A DNA stretch of 64,000 nt, from assembly GCF_014192575.1 (NCBI RefSeq), contig NZ_JACHYC010000007.1, positions 1-64,000 on the forward strand, in the 5' to 3' direction. The position numbers and the translations under genes are program-made. Origin of the DNA: Variovorax sp. Sphag1AA. GTDB lineage: Bacteria > Pseudomonadota > Gammaproteobacteria > Burkholderiales > Burkholderiaceae_C. The notes beneath the pieces are model-generated. The model did no database searches. It was not told where the DNA came from and worked only from the letters and a program-made list of their open reading frames with translations. How positions within the stretch are numbered: the first letter of the stretch is position 1; every line of letters begins with the position of its first letter. Positions 1 through 7,482 of the stretch are shown in pieces.

Positions 1-16
1 TTCAGCTCAAACCACT

Positions 17-403
17 TCAATCACCACAGAGATCAATTAGTCTTGCAACCCCGGACTTCCTCGTTATGAACGGCACGGCGGCAGGGGGCAGGTCAGCGCC
101 GTGTTCACCAGCGACAGATTCTGCCTCGACGCCCACCATCCGCTGTTGGCTCCGCGAACCGTGCCACACGCCCGCGGAGCTCCGGCGTGCCGTGGCAACT
201 ATGAACACATAGAAGAACCTCGGCGGCTGTGTATGGTCCTTGGGAAGAAAGATGCCTCCTTCAAGCCATCGTGACTGCGGATACAGCCATTCGTTCATGT
301 CACGAATGGCTCGGCCTTCTCCGAAGAAGTAGGTACCGGACCCATCTTCCAACTCAGCGATGTACCGCCCCGGTACGACTTCGTGCTCAATCTTGACATT
401 CAT
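17..403 (-). CDS. Hypothetical protein, probable downstream part of a frame-shifted lipoprotein
   Basis: The frame reads MNVKIEHEVVPGRYIAELED and continues for about 128 residues. The frame is also open for six residues further upstream, to an ATG at 421. It has no signal peptide of its own. The ATG at 403 overlaps the stop codon of the upstream lipoprotein frame (400-579) in an ATGA arrangement. Either the two are translationally coupled, or one exported lipoprotein was split by a frameshift. I favour the second reading, because the upstream frame supplies a lipobox and a short mature stretch but no domain. The C-terminal third (after about residue 70) is Arg/Ser/Ala-rich and looks less like native protein, so the true end may also be altered. 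No family recognised. Confidence 0.45.
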   Translation of the reverse strand: MNVKIEHEVVPGRYIAELEDGSGTYFFGEGRAIRDMNEWLYPQSRWLEGGIFLPKDHTQPPRFFYVFIVATARRSSAGVWHGSRSQQRMVGVEAESVAGEHGADLPPAAVPFITRKSGVARLIDLCGD

Positions 404-579
404 TCCGGCAGTGAATTCCATACAAGCGACTGCTCAATGACAATCTCCTGACGGACCGCGGCCTTGTTCAGGTCTTCCCGTCTTGTCGCGCACCCGGCTA
501 GGACTGCACTGCTGACGAGCGCCATCACACACCCGCGCCTCGTAACTCCCACCTTCACGGACATACCTGTAGCTCTCAT
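400..579 (-). pseudogene. Lipoprotein N-terminus (59 aa), probably frame-shifted
   Basis: This short frame was found by translating the minus strand. It begins MRATGMSVKV and has a signal peptide ending in the lipobox LAGC (Cys30), so the product should be lipidated and outer-membrane bound. A strong Shine-Dalgarno sequence (GGAGGAAA) lies just upstream of the ATG. The frame stops after ..VWNSLPE, exactly where the 17-403 frame opens, with a 4-base overlap. A mature lipoprotein of only about 29 residues is possible. The join to the next frame suggests a frameshift mutation, a sequencing error, or a coupled pair. Confidence 0.5.
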
Positions 580-959
580 CTTTCGATTTCCTCCAATGCC
601 TCATACAAACCGAGAAGTGACGGCACGAGCGCGGCCGCAGGCACATTCCGCACGCAGTCTCTCAGCTGATTGTTCCTGTGGGCTGGTTTGTGTGCACCCG
701 CTTCAGGCGAGGCTCTCCCGACTCGCAATCAAACCGTTGTGCGCGCGCCGCGGGCGTCGGTTTCTGGCGATTTCTGAGGTGCGCAGGACTGACCGGTTGT
801 GGCGCGCGCGCCAAACCGTGCCACACGCACGCCCCTCGCCTATGGGTGCCCGATTGCAAACGCGCCGTCAGTACGACCAGCAACAGCCACAGGAGAATCT
901 TTGCCCCCAGCGAAGCGCCGCGGTGGCGAGGTATTGCAGCACCACACGGGCCCTGGTTG
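580..959. other. Intergenic stretch without convincing gene
   Basis: Frames are open on both strands, but all are Arg/Ser/Pro-rich with no start context or domain. The 15-base word AACCGTGCCACACGC at 814-828 also occurs at 157-171, which suggests a degraded dispersed repeat. I see no RNA gene or clear promoter other than the ribosome site of the lipoprotein frame at its left edge. Confidence 0.4.
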
Positions 960-1535
960 TCACTTGGCAGGGTCCGGCAGGCTGTCGAGGTACTTCGTCG
1001 TTGCGATGCTCAACGAAGAGTACTTTGGGTCTCGCGCAAATTCGACGAAGACCATGAGCGTGTTCGTCCCAGCCCAGGTGTAAGTGCGCCCACCGCCTTC
1101 GTTCTTGGACCTGGCAAACGAATGCTGCGAAGTGGGCGCGCCGAACGTCCTCAAGGCATAGCGAAAGGCGTCGGAGCGCGAAGCCTTAGGGAACGTGAGT
1201 TGCACTCCTTCGACGACCTCACCGCGCATCAAAAAGTCAATGTGGTAGGGAAAGCCGAGGTCGGGGCGATTCCGAAAACGGCTGAACTTGGGGGCATCCT
1301 CGTAGCAGACCCCTGCGCTGGCGCCAGAGGCGTCTGCGCATGCCCTGACTTCCGTTTGCTCTCGCACGGGAACCCCCAACCGCACCCCAATGAAGCGCGT
1401 TGGCTCCAGGCTCCAGCGCTCAACTGTTGCAATGGTGGGCCAGCCACCCGGTTTGGGGTGCCCCGCCGGAGTACCTTGCGCCCATGCACCGGTCGCACTG
1501 AACAGTAGGACGCCTAGAACTGTGCACTTGGACAT
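960..1535 (-). CDS. Exported hypothetical protein (191 aa)
   Basis: A typical signal peptide opens the protein (MSKCTVLGVLLFSATGAWAQ, cleavage after AWA near residue 19), so it should be periplasmic or secreted. The mature part is about 170 residues. It has two cysteines (..VRACADAS.., ..GVCYEDAP..) that could form a disulfide, and a C-terminal half rich in aromatic and beta-type residues. An AAGG sequence six bases before the ATG supports the start. Coding character is good throughout. I do not recognise the family. Confidence 0.75.
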   Translation of the reverse strand: MSKCTVLGVLLFSATGAWAQGTPAGHPKPGGWPTIATVERWSLEPTRFIGVRLGVPVREQTEVRACADASGASAGVCYEDAPKFSRFRNRPDLGFPYHIDFLMRGEVVEGVQLTFPKASRSDAFRYALRTFGAPTSQHSFARSKNEGGGRTYTWAGTNTLMVFVEFARDPKYSSLSIATTKYLDSLPDPAK

Positions 1536-1639
1536 GTTGGCCTTCAGGGCTTTCGCACCTAGGCCATTTTCCTATGTCCGGCGCGAATATCGGCTTGTGG
1601 CCCCAGTCTGCCTTCCATACCGGGCGATAGGCATTTGGC

Positions 1640-2014
1640 TCAGTCGTGGAAGACCACGTTGAAGCCTTCGTCCGCGGTTGGCGGGACAAAATGACCCGTG
1701 ATTTGGTCGAACTCGGCATCCGTCGTTTCAAAGGGATGCTCTCCCGAGAGGTTCCGAGCACGCAGGCGCGCTTTGCAAACTTCGTCGGGAACATCGAGGA
1801 AATGCAGGCGGTGGGTAGCCGCGACTCCCTCGAAGATGCCACGGGCCCAAGCTCTCGTGGCGATGGTGTTCGAGGGGAAATCGAGCACGACCGACGTGCC
1901 GGCCGTGAGCAGCGCCTCGATGTGGCCAGCCATCGCTCCGCGCAACCTGCCGGCGCAGCAAACATAGTCCTCGAGAACGTGAATCTCGTTCGGGTATCTG
2001 GTACCAGGGACGGC
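1640..2014 (-). pseudogene. C-terminal fragment of a P-loop kinase-like ATPase
   Basis: The reading frame (..RYPNEIHVLEDYVCC.. to ..ADEGFNVVFHD) resembles the C-terminal two thirds of small AAA_33-type kinase-like proteins. These are normally about 160-170 residues and start with a Walker A loop. Here the frame is closed by a TGA at 2015-2017 and the P-loop is absent. Only about 30 bases separate that stop from the end of the neighbouring H-NS gene, so the missing N-terminus is not simply frame-shifted. A TTG at 1945 or another weak start might still give a roughly 100-residue product, but it could not bind ATP in the usual way. Family assignment is from remembered sequence pattern. Confidence 0.6.
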
Positions 2015-2044
2015 TCATTTGCTCGGACTGAACGAACGGCAGCC

Positions 2045-2548
2045 TTATGAACCTTGGCTCCGCATTTCCTCCAGCGTCTTCCCGCCTGCGATAGCTTCTT
2101 TGAGCCAGCGCGGTTGCGGGCCCCGGCCGGTCCACGAGCGACCAGTGCCGTCGCTGTAGAGGACGCTCGACGGCCGACGCTTCTGCACAGTCTTCGTGGG
2201 AGCTGCCTTCTTCGTCTGAGCGCCCACCTGAAAGTCCTGCAAGTCCTTCCCGGCCGCCAGTGCCTCACGTAGCCAAGTCGGACGCTTTCCCCAGCCACCC
2301 CAGGTGTTGCCTTGCCCATCGCTGTACGTGATTCGACCTTGCTTCTTCGGCGCGAGGACCTTGGCGACCCGCTTCGTCTTGCGAGCCGGCGTGGTCTTTC
2401 CGAAGAGTTGCTCTGGCGTCAAACCGTAATGAGCAATCGCCACTCGAATGCGTTCAACTACGCCGACCACCTCTTTTGCCAAGGCGGCATCAGCTTCTTT
2501 CTGCAGTGCGGCAATCTTCTTTTGAATCTCTGCGTAACTACTTGCCAT
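2045..2548 (-). CDS. H-NS family DNA-binding protein with two C-terminal DNA-binding motifs
   Basis: This is a nucleoid-associated silencer of AT-rich and transferred DNA. Residues 1-45 are the predicted coiled-coil oligomerisation region (MASSYAEIQKKIAALQKEAD). A Lys-rich linker follows. The H-NS C-terminal signature then occurs twice: YSDGQGNTWGGWGKRPTWL at about 75-93 and YSDGTGRSWTGRGPQPRWL at about 131-149, each followed by a similar helix. Ordinary betaproteobacterial H-NS proteins are about 90-135 residues with a single copy, so 167 residues fits an internal duplication. In the DNA-contacting loop, copy 1 has GWGKRP and copy 2 has GRGPQP, so they may differ in affinity. AAAGGG before the ATG supports the start. 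Confidence 0.9.
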   Translation of the reverse strand: MASSYAEIQKKIAALQKEADAALAKEVVGVVERIRVAIAHYGLTPEQLFGKTTPARKTKRVAKVLAPKKQGRITYSDGQGNTWGGWGKRPTWLREALAAGKDLQDFQVGAQTKKAAPTKTVQKRRPSSVLYSDGTGRSWTGRGPQPRWLKEAIAGGKTLEEMRSQGS

Positions 2549-2734
2549 TTGGCTGGCCCTTTCAATTCAACAAGAACGCAAGCTTAGTTGCTTTAGACAT
2601 TCAAAACTGCCCATGGCCTGACTGCTATTGGCAGGCAGCAGCGATGGGCTGATTCTCGCCAGCAAAGGGCCGCTTTGGAGCGAATTGAGGGTCATGGCCG
2701 AAGGACCGCTCCTGGCTATGAGTTGAGACGGTCG

Positions 2735-3142
2735 TCAGGCCTGCGAATTTCTGGCAGACCTGTACTGCTCATTCCACCATCGCACGAGCTCTCCGTGCTG
2801 CTGATGCGTGACCCACGACACGTTGTCCTCGGCCTCTGGGCTTCCACCGAACACCAGAGGCTTCACCAGCCATTTGACCTTGCCGACAAGCTCCGCGTCA
2901 GGCTGCAACTCGGACGGGTCCGGGAGATTGAAGGATGCGATGTACCGCGTATCGAGTGGAACGCTGGGAATGGTGAAAGTCGCCCCGGCTTGGTCTTGGA
3001 CGATGAAGTCTTGCCAGCTTCGGAGGCCGAGAACTGAGAAGCCCGGGAGCGTTGCGTTTAACTCGCAGGCGCCTGCGATGGCCGAGGCCTCCTCGCCTTC
3101 AAACAAGATGATGTACTCGTCCTCGTGCCAGCCCTCAAGCAT
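2735..3142 (-). CDS. Hypothetical acidic protein (135 aa)
   Basis: The product starts MLEGWHEDEYIILFEGEEAS. I chose the ATG at 3142 because GAGG lies at good distance before it. An in-frame start at 3244 would overlap the upstream gene and add an unconvincing leader. The protein is acidic and soluble, with no membrane segment, and ends ..GELVRWWNEQYRSARNSQA. Size and composition resemble small immunity-type or SMI1/KNR4-like proteins, but I see no diagnostic motif. It is the last gene of a three-gene minus-strand set with 3204-3518 and 3518-3898. Confidence 0.6.
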   Translation of the reverse strand: MLEGWHEDEYIILFEGEEASAIAGACELNATLPGFSVLGLRSWQDFIVQDQAGATFTIPSVPLDTRYIASFNLPDPSELQPDAELVGKVKWLVKPLVFGGSPEAEDNVSWVTHQQHGELVRWWNEQYRSARNSQA

Positions 3143-3203
3143 GTGGTCCTGCGCCTCGTGTTGTTGCAACCGGGATGCTAGATGAATGCCCGGAGCTGGC
3201 TGG

Positions 3204-3518
3204 CTACTGCCGCTCTCGAGAGGAGAGCGCCAAGGCCAGCTCATAGATGTCTTCCGCTATCGCAGATGCGGTCTTGCCATGCATTCGATACAGAGCTGAC
3301 TCTACCGTGCTCTGGCCCTTGAAGCGCGGCTCCCTGAACAGACGCTTCCGTATGGAAACGACAAGCGGCTTGAGTTCGACAGGAACGTCGTCCGGGAAGA
3401 CGAACTGAAGCCTCTCAGTATATGCACGGAGCAATCTATCTTTGACTCCATGTTCGCCCACGGCTAACAGCCGTACTGATTGGCTCGCAAGGTACTCTGT
3501 ATTCCTCCAGTCGCGCAT
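3204..3518 (-). CDS. Hypothetical protein (about 104 aa), second gene of DUF4272-like operon
   Basis: The product begins MRDWRNTEYLASQSVRLLAV and is mostly helical, with basic and acidic residues interspersed and no signal peptide or membrane segment. Its ATG overlaps the TGA of the upstream gene by one base (TGATG), a strong sign of translational coupling. A GTG one codon upstream is an alternative start. I do not recognise the family. The coupling suggests that it acts with the DUF4272-like protein. Confidence 0.6.
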   Translation of the reverse strand: MRDWRNTEYLASQSVRLLAVGEHGVKDRLLRAYTERLQFVFPDDVPVELKPLVVSIRKRLFREPRFKGQSTVESALYRMHGKTASAIAEDIYELALALSSRERQ

Positions 3519-3898
3519 CACTGGGTCCTCACCACGAGCCGCTCAACTTTTCCCGCTGCCCACGCGAGCGCCCAAAGGGCCTCGATGTACCAGTAGAGGT
3601 TCGTACGTTCCTGCTCAGTGAGGTCCGCGTCGTCCTTGCCGAGAATGGCGCGCTCTGACCTCGACAGTTCCTCATCGAGGCCATTGCTGCCAATCCACTT
3701 CCTGACGAAAGAGATGGGCGCCTTGAACGCAATCTGCAGCATTGCGTTCAATACCAGGGCGCGGCGCGCGGCAGCTTGAGCATCTCGCGTCGCAGTATCT
3801 TGGTCGGGAGACAGCAGCCAGTCGCAAATTTCACCGCCGTGCTCGCGAATCAGTGCTTCGTTCTCCCGCTTTATGAGCTCGCAATCAATCTCTTGCAT
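3518..3898 (-). CDS. DUF4272-like protein (126 aa)
   Basis: This is a helical cytosolic protein. The stretch ..AAARRALVLNAMLQIAF.. (about residues 42-58), an acidic ..LSRSERAILG.. segment and the closing ..YWYIEALWALAWAAGKVERL (101-120) follow the pattern I know from DUF4272 proteins, which end in a conserved Trp-rich EALWALLWALG-type helix. The function of DUF4272 is unknown, and members occur near toxin/immunity and secretion loci. AGGA before the ATG supports the start. It leads a tight minus-strand operon with the next two genes. The family call is from pattern only. Confidence 0.65.
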   Translation of the reverse strand: MQEIDCELIKRENEALIREHGGEICDWLLSPDQDTATRDAQAAARRALVLNAMLQIAFKAPISFVRKWIGSNGLDEELSRSERAILGKDDADLTEQERTNLYWYIEALWALAWAAGKVERLVVRTQ

Positions 3899-4058
3899 CT
3901 CGACGTCCTAGTGTCTGCTTCGGGGCGAATTCTGGCCTAGACCCGAGCGTCCGCTGTTGGCCGCATCCTGCCACATATACCTAGGCTCCGGCTCAGGCGG
4001 CAGCGACCCTCAAACGCGCTGATTCCACCCATGGGTCCTTTCTGCGCAGGGTTATTGT

Positions 4059-4081
4059 CATGCAACTAAGATAGTTTCATG
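4059..4081. promoter_or_regulatory. Inverted repeat overlapping the Rrf2 start codon (probable operator)
   Basis: CATGCAACT - AAGAT - AGTTTCATG: 9-bp arms with one mismatch and a 5-base spacer. The right arm contains the ATG of the Rrf2-type gene (4079-4081), and there is no Shine-Dalgarno sequence before it. A dimeric regulator bound here would block its own expression. Autoregulation by the encoded Rrf2 protein is inferred. Confidence 0.55.
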
Positions 4082-4561
4082 AAGCAGAGCAGCCAACTTT
4101 CCGACGTCTTGCACGTCCTCCTGCACCTGGCAGAGGCCGATGCTCCCCTCACCTCCGAAGCACTCGCCTCAGCGATGAGCACCAACCCCGTGGTGCTCCG
4201 CCGGCTTATGGTCGGCCTGCGCGAGGCGGGCTTCGTCGTCTCCGAGAAGGGTCACGGCGGCGGCTGGGTGATGGCCGCGCCGCCGGAAAGCGTCACGCTC
4301 CGCGATGTGCATGTGGCGCTAGGCGCTCCCCCGTTGGTGTCCCTGGGGTTCCGGGAAGACCGGCCGGAATGCTTGGTCGCGCAGGTGGTGAACGAATCCC
4401 TGCAGTCCGCTGTGCAGGAGGCCGAGGCCTCCTTGCTGGGTCGCCTGGAAGCCATCACGCTGTCCGAGCTATCGCAAGGCGTCAACCATCGCCTGCGCGC
4501 GCACAGACGCACCGGGGCGGCCTCTGCCCATCGCCTGGAGGACCACCATGGTCAAAGCTGA
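4079..4561 (+). CDS. Rrf2 family transcriptional regulator
   Basis: This DNA-binding repressor has the Rrf2 layout: an N-terminal winged helix (residues 1-65) with ..LTSEALASAMSTNPVVLRRLM.. as the recognition-helix region, then the wing ..SEKGHGGGWVMA.. typical of the family. It has a single cysteine (Cys98, ..RPECLVAQ..), so it lacks the three-Cys iron-sulfur site of IscR/NsrR. Members of this subgroup often sit beside thioredoxin-reductase-like flavoproteins, as here: the coding region overlaps the next gene by 14 bases. No ribosome site precedes the ATG, so translation may be leaderless. An inverted repeat covers the start codon. Confidence 0.85.
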   Translation: MKQSSQLSDVLHVLLHLAEADAPLTSEALASAMSTNPVVLRRLMVGLREAGFVVSEKGHGGGWVMAAPPESVTLRDVHVALGAPPLVSLGFREDRPECLVAQVVNESLQSAVQEAEASLLGRLEAITLSELSQGVNHRLRAHRRTGAASAHRLEDHHGQS

Positions 4562-5444
4562 ATTCGCCATCGTTGGCGGCAGCTATGCAGGCCTGTCTGC
4601 TGGCCTGCAACTGGCCAGGGCCCGGCGGGACGTTCTCGTGGTGGATGCCGGCTTGCGCCGCAACCGATTCGTCGACCAGGCCAGCGGCACCTCGCACGGA
4701 TTCCTGTCCCGCGACGGCATTGCACCTGGCGTCATCGCGGCCGAAGCCCGGCAGCAGCTGCTGCGCTATCCCACGGTGCGATGGCTGGATGGCGTGGCGG
4801 AGGACGCCCGGCAAACCGATGACGGACGCTTCACTTTTCGCGTCGGTGAGCACTCGGTGCATGCGGCCAAGCTGGTGCTCGCCACCGGCGTGCGTGACGA
4901 GCTGCCGGCCGTCGAGGGCCTCGCCGAGCGCTGGGGTCGCAGCGTCTTCCATTGCCCCTATTGCCATGGCTACGAGCTGGCAGGTGGTCCCATCGGCATC
5001 ATCGCGGCTGCCGAAGTCGCGCAACACCACGCCATCATGTTGCCCGACTGGGGAACGCCCACCCTGTTCCTCAATGAGGCCTATCGTCCGTCCGGCGAGG
5101 ACTTGGCCGCGTTTGCACATCGTGGCACGAAGGTGGAGGCGACCCCCATCCTTCGAATAGAAGGTGTAGCCGATGTGGTGCTGGCCGATGGACGGACCTT
5201 GCGCATGAACGGCTTGTTCACGCAGCCGCGTTCTCACATCGCCAGTCCCATCGCCGCTCAACTGGGTTGTGCGCTAGCGCAGGGCCCTGCGGGGGCATTC
5301 GTCCAAGTGGATGCCATGCAGCAGACGTCCGTGCCAAATGTCTTTGCCTGCGGCGATGCCGCGCGAGCGGCCGGCAATGTGGCCCTGGCGGTCGCGGATG
5401 GGGCCATGGCCGGGTTTTCCGCGCATCGGTCGACGATGTTCTAG
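4548..5444 (+). CDS. FAD-dependent thioredoxin-reductase-like oxidoreductase with CPYC motif
   Basis: This 298-residue flavoprotein has an N-terminal FAD-binding Rossmann motif (IVGGSYAGLSAG, about 8-19), a redox-active disulfide Cys136-Pro-Tyr-Cys139 in ..VFHCPYCHGYE.., and a C-terminal FAD motif ..NVFACGDAARAAGNVA... These are hallmarks of the thioredoxin reductase fold. The stretch where NADPH would bind (..GGPIGIIAAAEVAQHH..) lacks a clean GxGxxA motif, so the electron donor may differ from true TrxB. GGAGG stands just before the ATG. It overlaps the Rrf2 gene, and the two form one unit, presumably redox-responsive. Physiological substrate unknown. Confidence 0.85.
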   Translation: MVKAEFAIVGGSYAGLSAGLQLARARRDVLVVDAGLRRNRFVDQASGTSHGFLSRDGIAPGVIAAEARQQLLRYPTVRWLDGVAEDARQTDDGRFTFRVGEHSVHAAKLVLATGVRDELPAVEGLAERWGRSVFHCPYCHGYELAGGPIGIIAAAEVAQHHAIMLPDWGTPTLFLNEAYRPSGEDLAAFAHRGTKVEATPILRIEGVADVVLADGRTLRMNGLFTQPRSHIASPIAAQLGCALAQGPAGAFVQVDAMQQTSVPNVFACGDAARAAGNVALAVADGAMAGFSAHRSTMF

Positions 5445-5595
5445 CGACCCACCGTCCTAGGCTGCCAAAGCGGCCATGCGCTGGCGCGTGCCATCAGTGG
5501 GGCCTACGGTGAACGTCGGCTTTGCGGGGTTTCTGATGCGGCCAGCGAAGGGCTGCTTCTGGCCGGCTTCAGTCATTTGAAGTGCAGGACCCGAC

Positions 5596-6546
5596 TTACG
5601 AGGCGGGAGTGTCCACACTTGTCTTTTCGGGCGCTTGTGGCCGAGTTTCGGAGGCCGTGCAGGCTCCAGCCGCAGCAGATACGGGAACTGACATTAGTGT
5701 CTCGCGCAGAGTCAGTAGCACGCGACGCGCACAGCCGTCGACGAGCAAGGTGGCGCGTTCGACTTTAGACGTCTTCCCTTCGTAATACCGAAAGGTTTGC
5801 TGCTTACCTGTGCCGAGTGGGAGTGCCTTAGCCGCTGACGCTGCAAGCTCTATCGATTCCTGCAACAGGTCGCCGGCAAGAAGACGCAAAGCTGCACCGT
5901 CTTCCCGGCTCCAGTGGGCGACGGGATCCGCTTCAGCAAGAGGAGCGGAGACAACGCGTATCACTCCTTCATAGATTGGCACCCCAGTAGCTTTGACGCT
6001 CACCTCATTGTCAAGAACCAACGCGGTCTGGTCTTGCGTGAGCGCGAAGACGGGCACGCTATCGATTTGCAAAGTTTGCCCAACCGGACCGCTTGGGGGT
6101 TTCGTGCTGCGTGCCAGTTCCGCGTGGGTGTACTTCGACAATACCGACCTGTAGGGCGTCAGGATTCGATCCGCATCTTCCTTCAGCTTGACCTTCTGCG
6201 CATTCTTGGCCGCCTCATTGATCATGCTGTGAGCGATGACCGCTACCAGAAGACCTGCTGCGTTGGGTGCTGGGTATGCCATGGCACCGCTGCCGACGCC
6301 TGCACTGTCGAAGTTCTCGACCCCTTTGAATGCAACCGGGTCAGTAGATGGCAGCCGAACAACCCACTGAGGCGAAGACAAGGGTGCCTGCGCTTCAGCA
6401 CTCTGGGTCGGTTGCTCGGCTGAGCCTGTTGCGGTGGCTGCGGGCCCGACCTGTGCTGCGACGCAAAAGCTCGCACCCGAGATCAGCCAGCCCGCGACCC
6501 CCTTCCATCCGACGCGCCGTGCGCCAGAGGCCGATGCCGTGGTCAT
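5596..6546 (-). CDS. Exported hypothetical protein (316 aa)
   Basis: A signal-peptide-like N-terminus (..GWLISGASFCVAAQ.., cleavage near residue 31) is followed by a low-complexity Ala/Ser/Gln stretch and then a folded region from about residue 60. The segment ..AAGLLVAVIAHSMINEAAK.. is mildly hydrophobic, and the C-terminal part has two or more cysteines (..VDGCARRVLL.., ..AGACTASE..). It starts four bases after the stop of the lipoprotein gene 6551-7288, so both are likely cotranscribed and may act together at the cell envelope. No family recognised. Confidence 0.75.
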   Translation of the reverse strand: MTTASASGARRVGWKGVAGWLISGASFCVAAQVGPAATATGSAEQPTQSAEAQAPLSSPQWVVRLPSTDPVAFKGVENFDSAGVGSGAMAYPAPNAAGLLVAVIAHSMINEAAKNAQKVKLKEDADRILTPYRSVLSKYTHAELARSTKPPSGPVGQTLQIDSVPVFALTQDQTALVLDNEVSVKATGVPIYEGVIRVVSAPLAEADPVAHWSREDGAALRLLAGDLLQESIELAASAAKALPLGTGKQQTFRYYEGKTSKVERATLLVDGCARRVLLTLRETLMSVPVSAAAGACTASETRPQAPEKTSVDTPAS

Positions 6547-6550
6547 GCGA

Positions 6551-7288
6551 CTATTTGACCGCTGAGGCGACGGGCTCGGTACGTGGCGATGGGTTGGTTT
6601 CGGTCAGTGGCTTCAACACTGCATCGCGGCCCGCCTCCAGTGCCTGGAAGTATGCGTTGGTCAACCCCGGAAACTTGGGGGGCTCGTCCCACTTGGCGCC
6701 GGCACTCAGGCTCACGTTGACAGGGACGTACCAGTTGTACGTGTTGGTCTTGAGATCGACGAGGTACGCCGCGCCAACAACAGTGGCTTTGGGATCGCTG
6801 GTAGGCACGTACGAAGCGTAGGTTCGAACGTAGCCGAGTTGCTGCACGTCAATGACCAGCAGTTTGTCGACGGCCAGTTTGGCGCGGACTGAGGCGAAGT
6901 CCTTTCGGGCGGCCGTCGGTACGTCGGTGCGAATGTCGCCAAGCGACTTCAGGTCGATCGGGTCTTTGATCACCACAGTGTCGATACTCTTCTTTCGCAA
7001 CGCTGCAGCGACATCTTCCTGCAATGCGGCCAACTCGTCGCGCGTGAGCGTCTCGGTGTGCTTTGTCAAAGAAGAATTGGAAGCGCTCGCGAACGCATAG
7101 CAGAGCAGGCAATCGGCGCCGGGAAAGTACGTATCCACCTTGGGCAGGGCAGACATCGCTACACCTACCTTGCCGCCCTTCGCGGCGATAGCATCCTGGT
7201 TGAAAGGAACGGGTTGCTGCGGCTTGAGCGCGCACCCGGAAAGAACGACGCTCAGCAACAGCGTTGCAGTAGGAAGACTCCACCTCAT
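6551..7288 (-). CDS. Lipoprotein (245 aa), GNA1162-like in general layout
   Basis: The N-terminus MRWSLPTATLLLSVVLSGC is a lipoprotein signal with lipobox LSGC (Cys19). The mature part holds two close cysteines (Cys60, Cys63 in ..ADCLLCYAF..) and a long alpha/beta domain with ..DKLLVIDVQQLGYVRTY.. and ..AAYLVDLKTNTYNWYVP... This recalls envelope lipoproteins in which a beta-sheet domain precedes 'Y-V-D' motifs, but I cannot name the family with certainty. AGGG five bases before the ATG supports the start. It is the first gene of a two-gene operon with 5596-6546. Confidence 0.75.
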   Translation of the reverse strand: MRWSLPTATLLLSVVLSGCALKPQQPVPFNQDAIAAKGGKVGVAMSALPKVDTYFPGADCLLCYAFASASNSSLTKHTETLTRDELAALQEDVAAALRKKSIDTVVIKDPIDLKSLGDIRTDVPTAARKDFASVRAKLAVDKLLVIDVQQLGYVRTYASYVPTSDPKATVVGAAYLVDLKTNTYNWYVPVNVSLSAGAKWDEPPKFPGLTNAYFQALEAGRDAVLKPLTETNPSPRTEPVASAVK

Positions 7289-7482
7289 CGAATCCCTCTC
7301 GTTTTGTGATGAACGAGGGATTAAACACGTCGGATTCCTTCACCATAAAACGTGTTGTGGCCGAGAGAGACAAAAGATCCGGAATCCGAGCAATAGTGCC
7401 TTGAACCTTGGCAAGGCCGGACGGCCACAGTGGCAGCTTGTCCATCTATCTGGCGAAAGCGCAGACCGCCTCCATCGACGCA

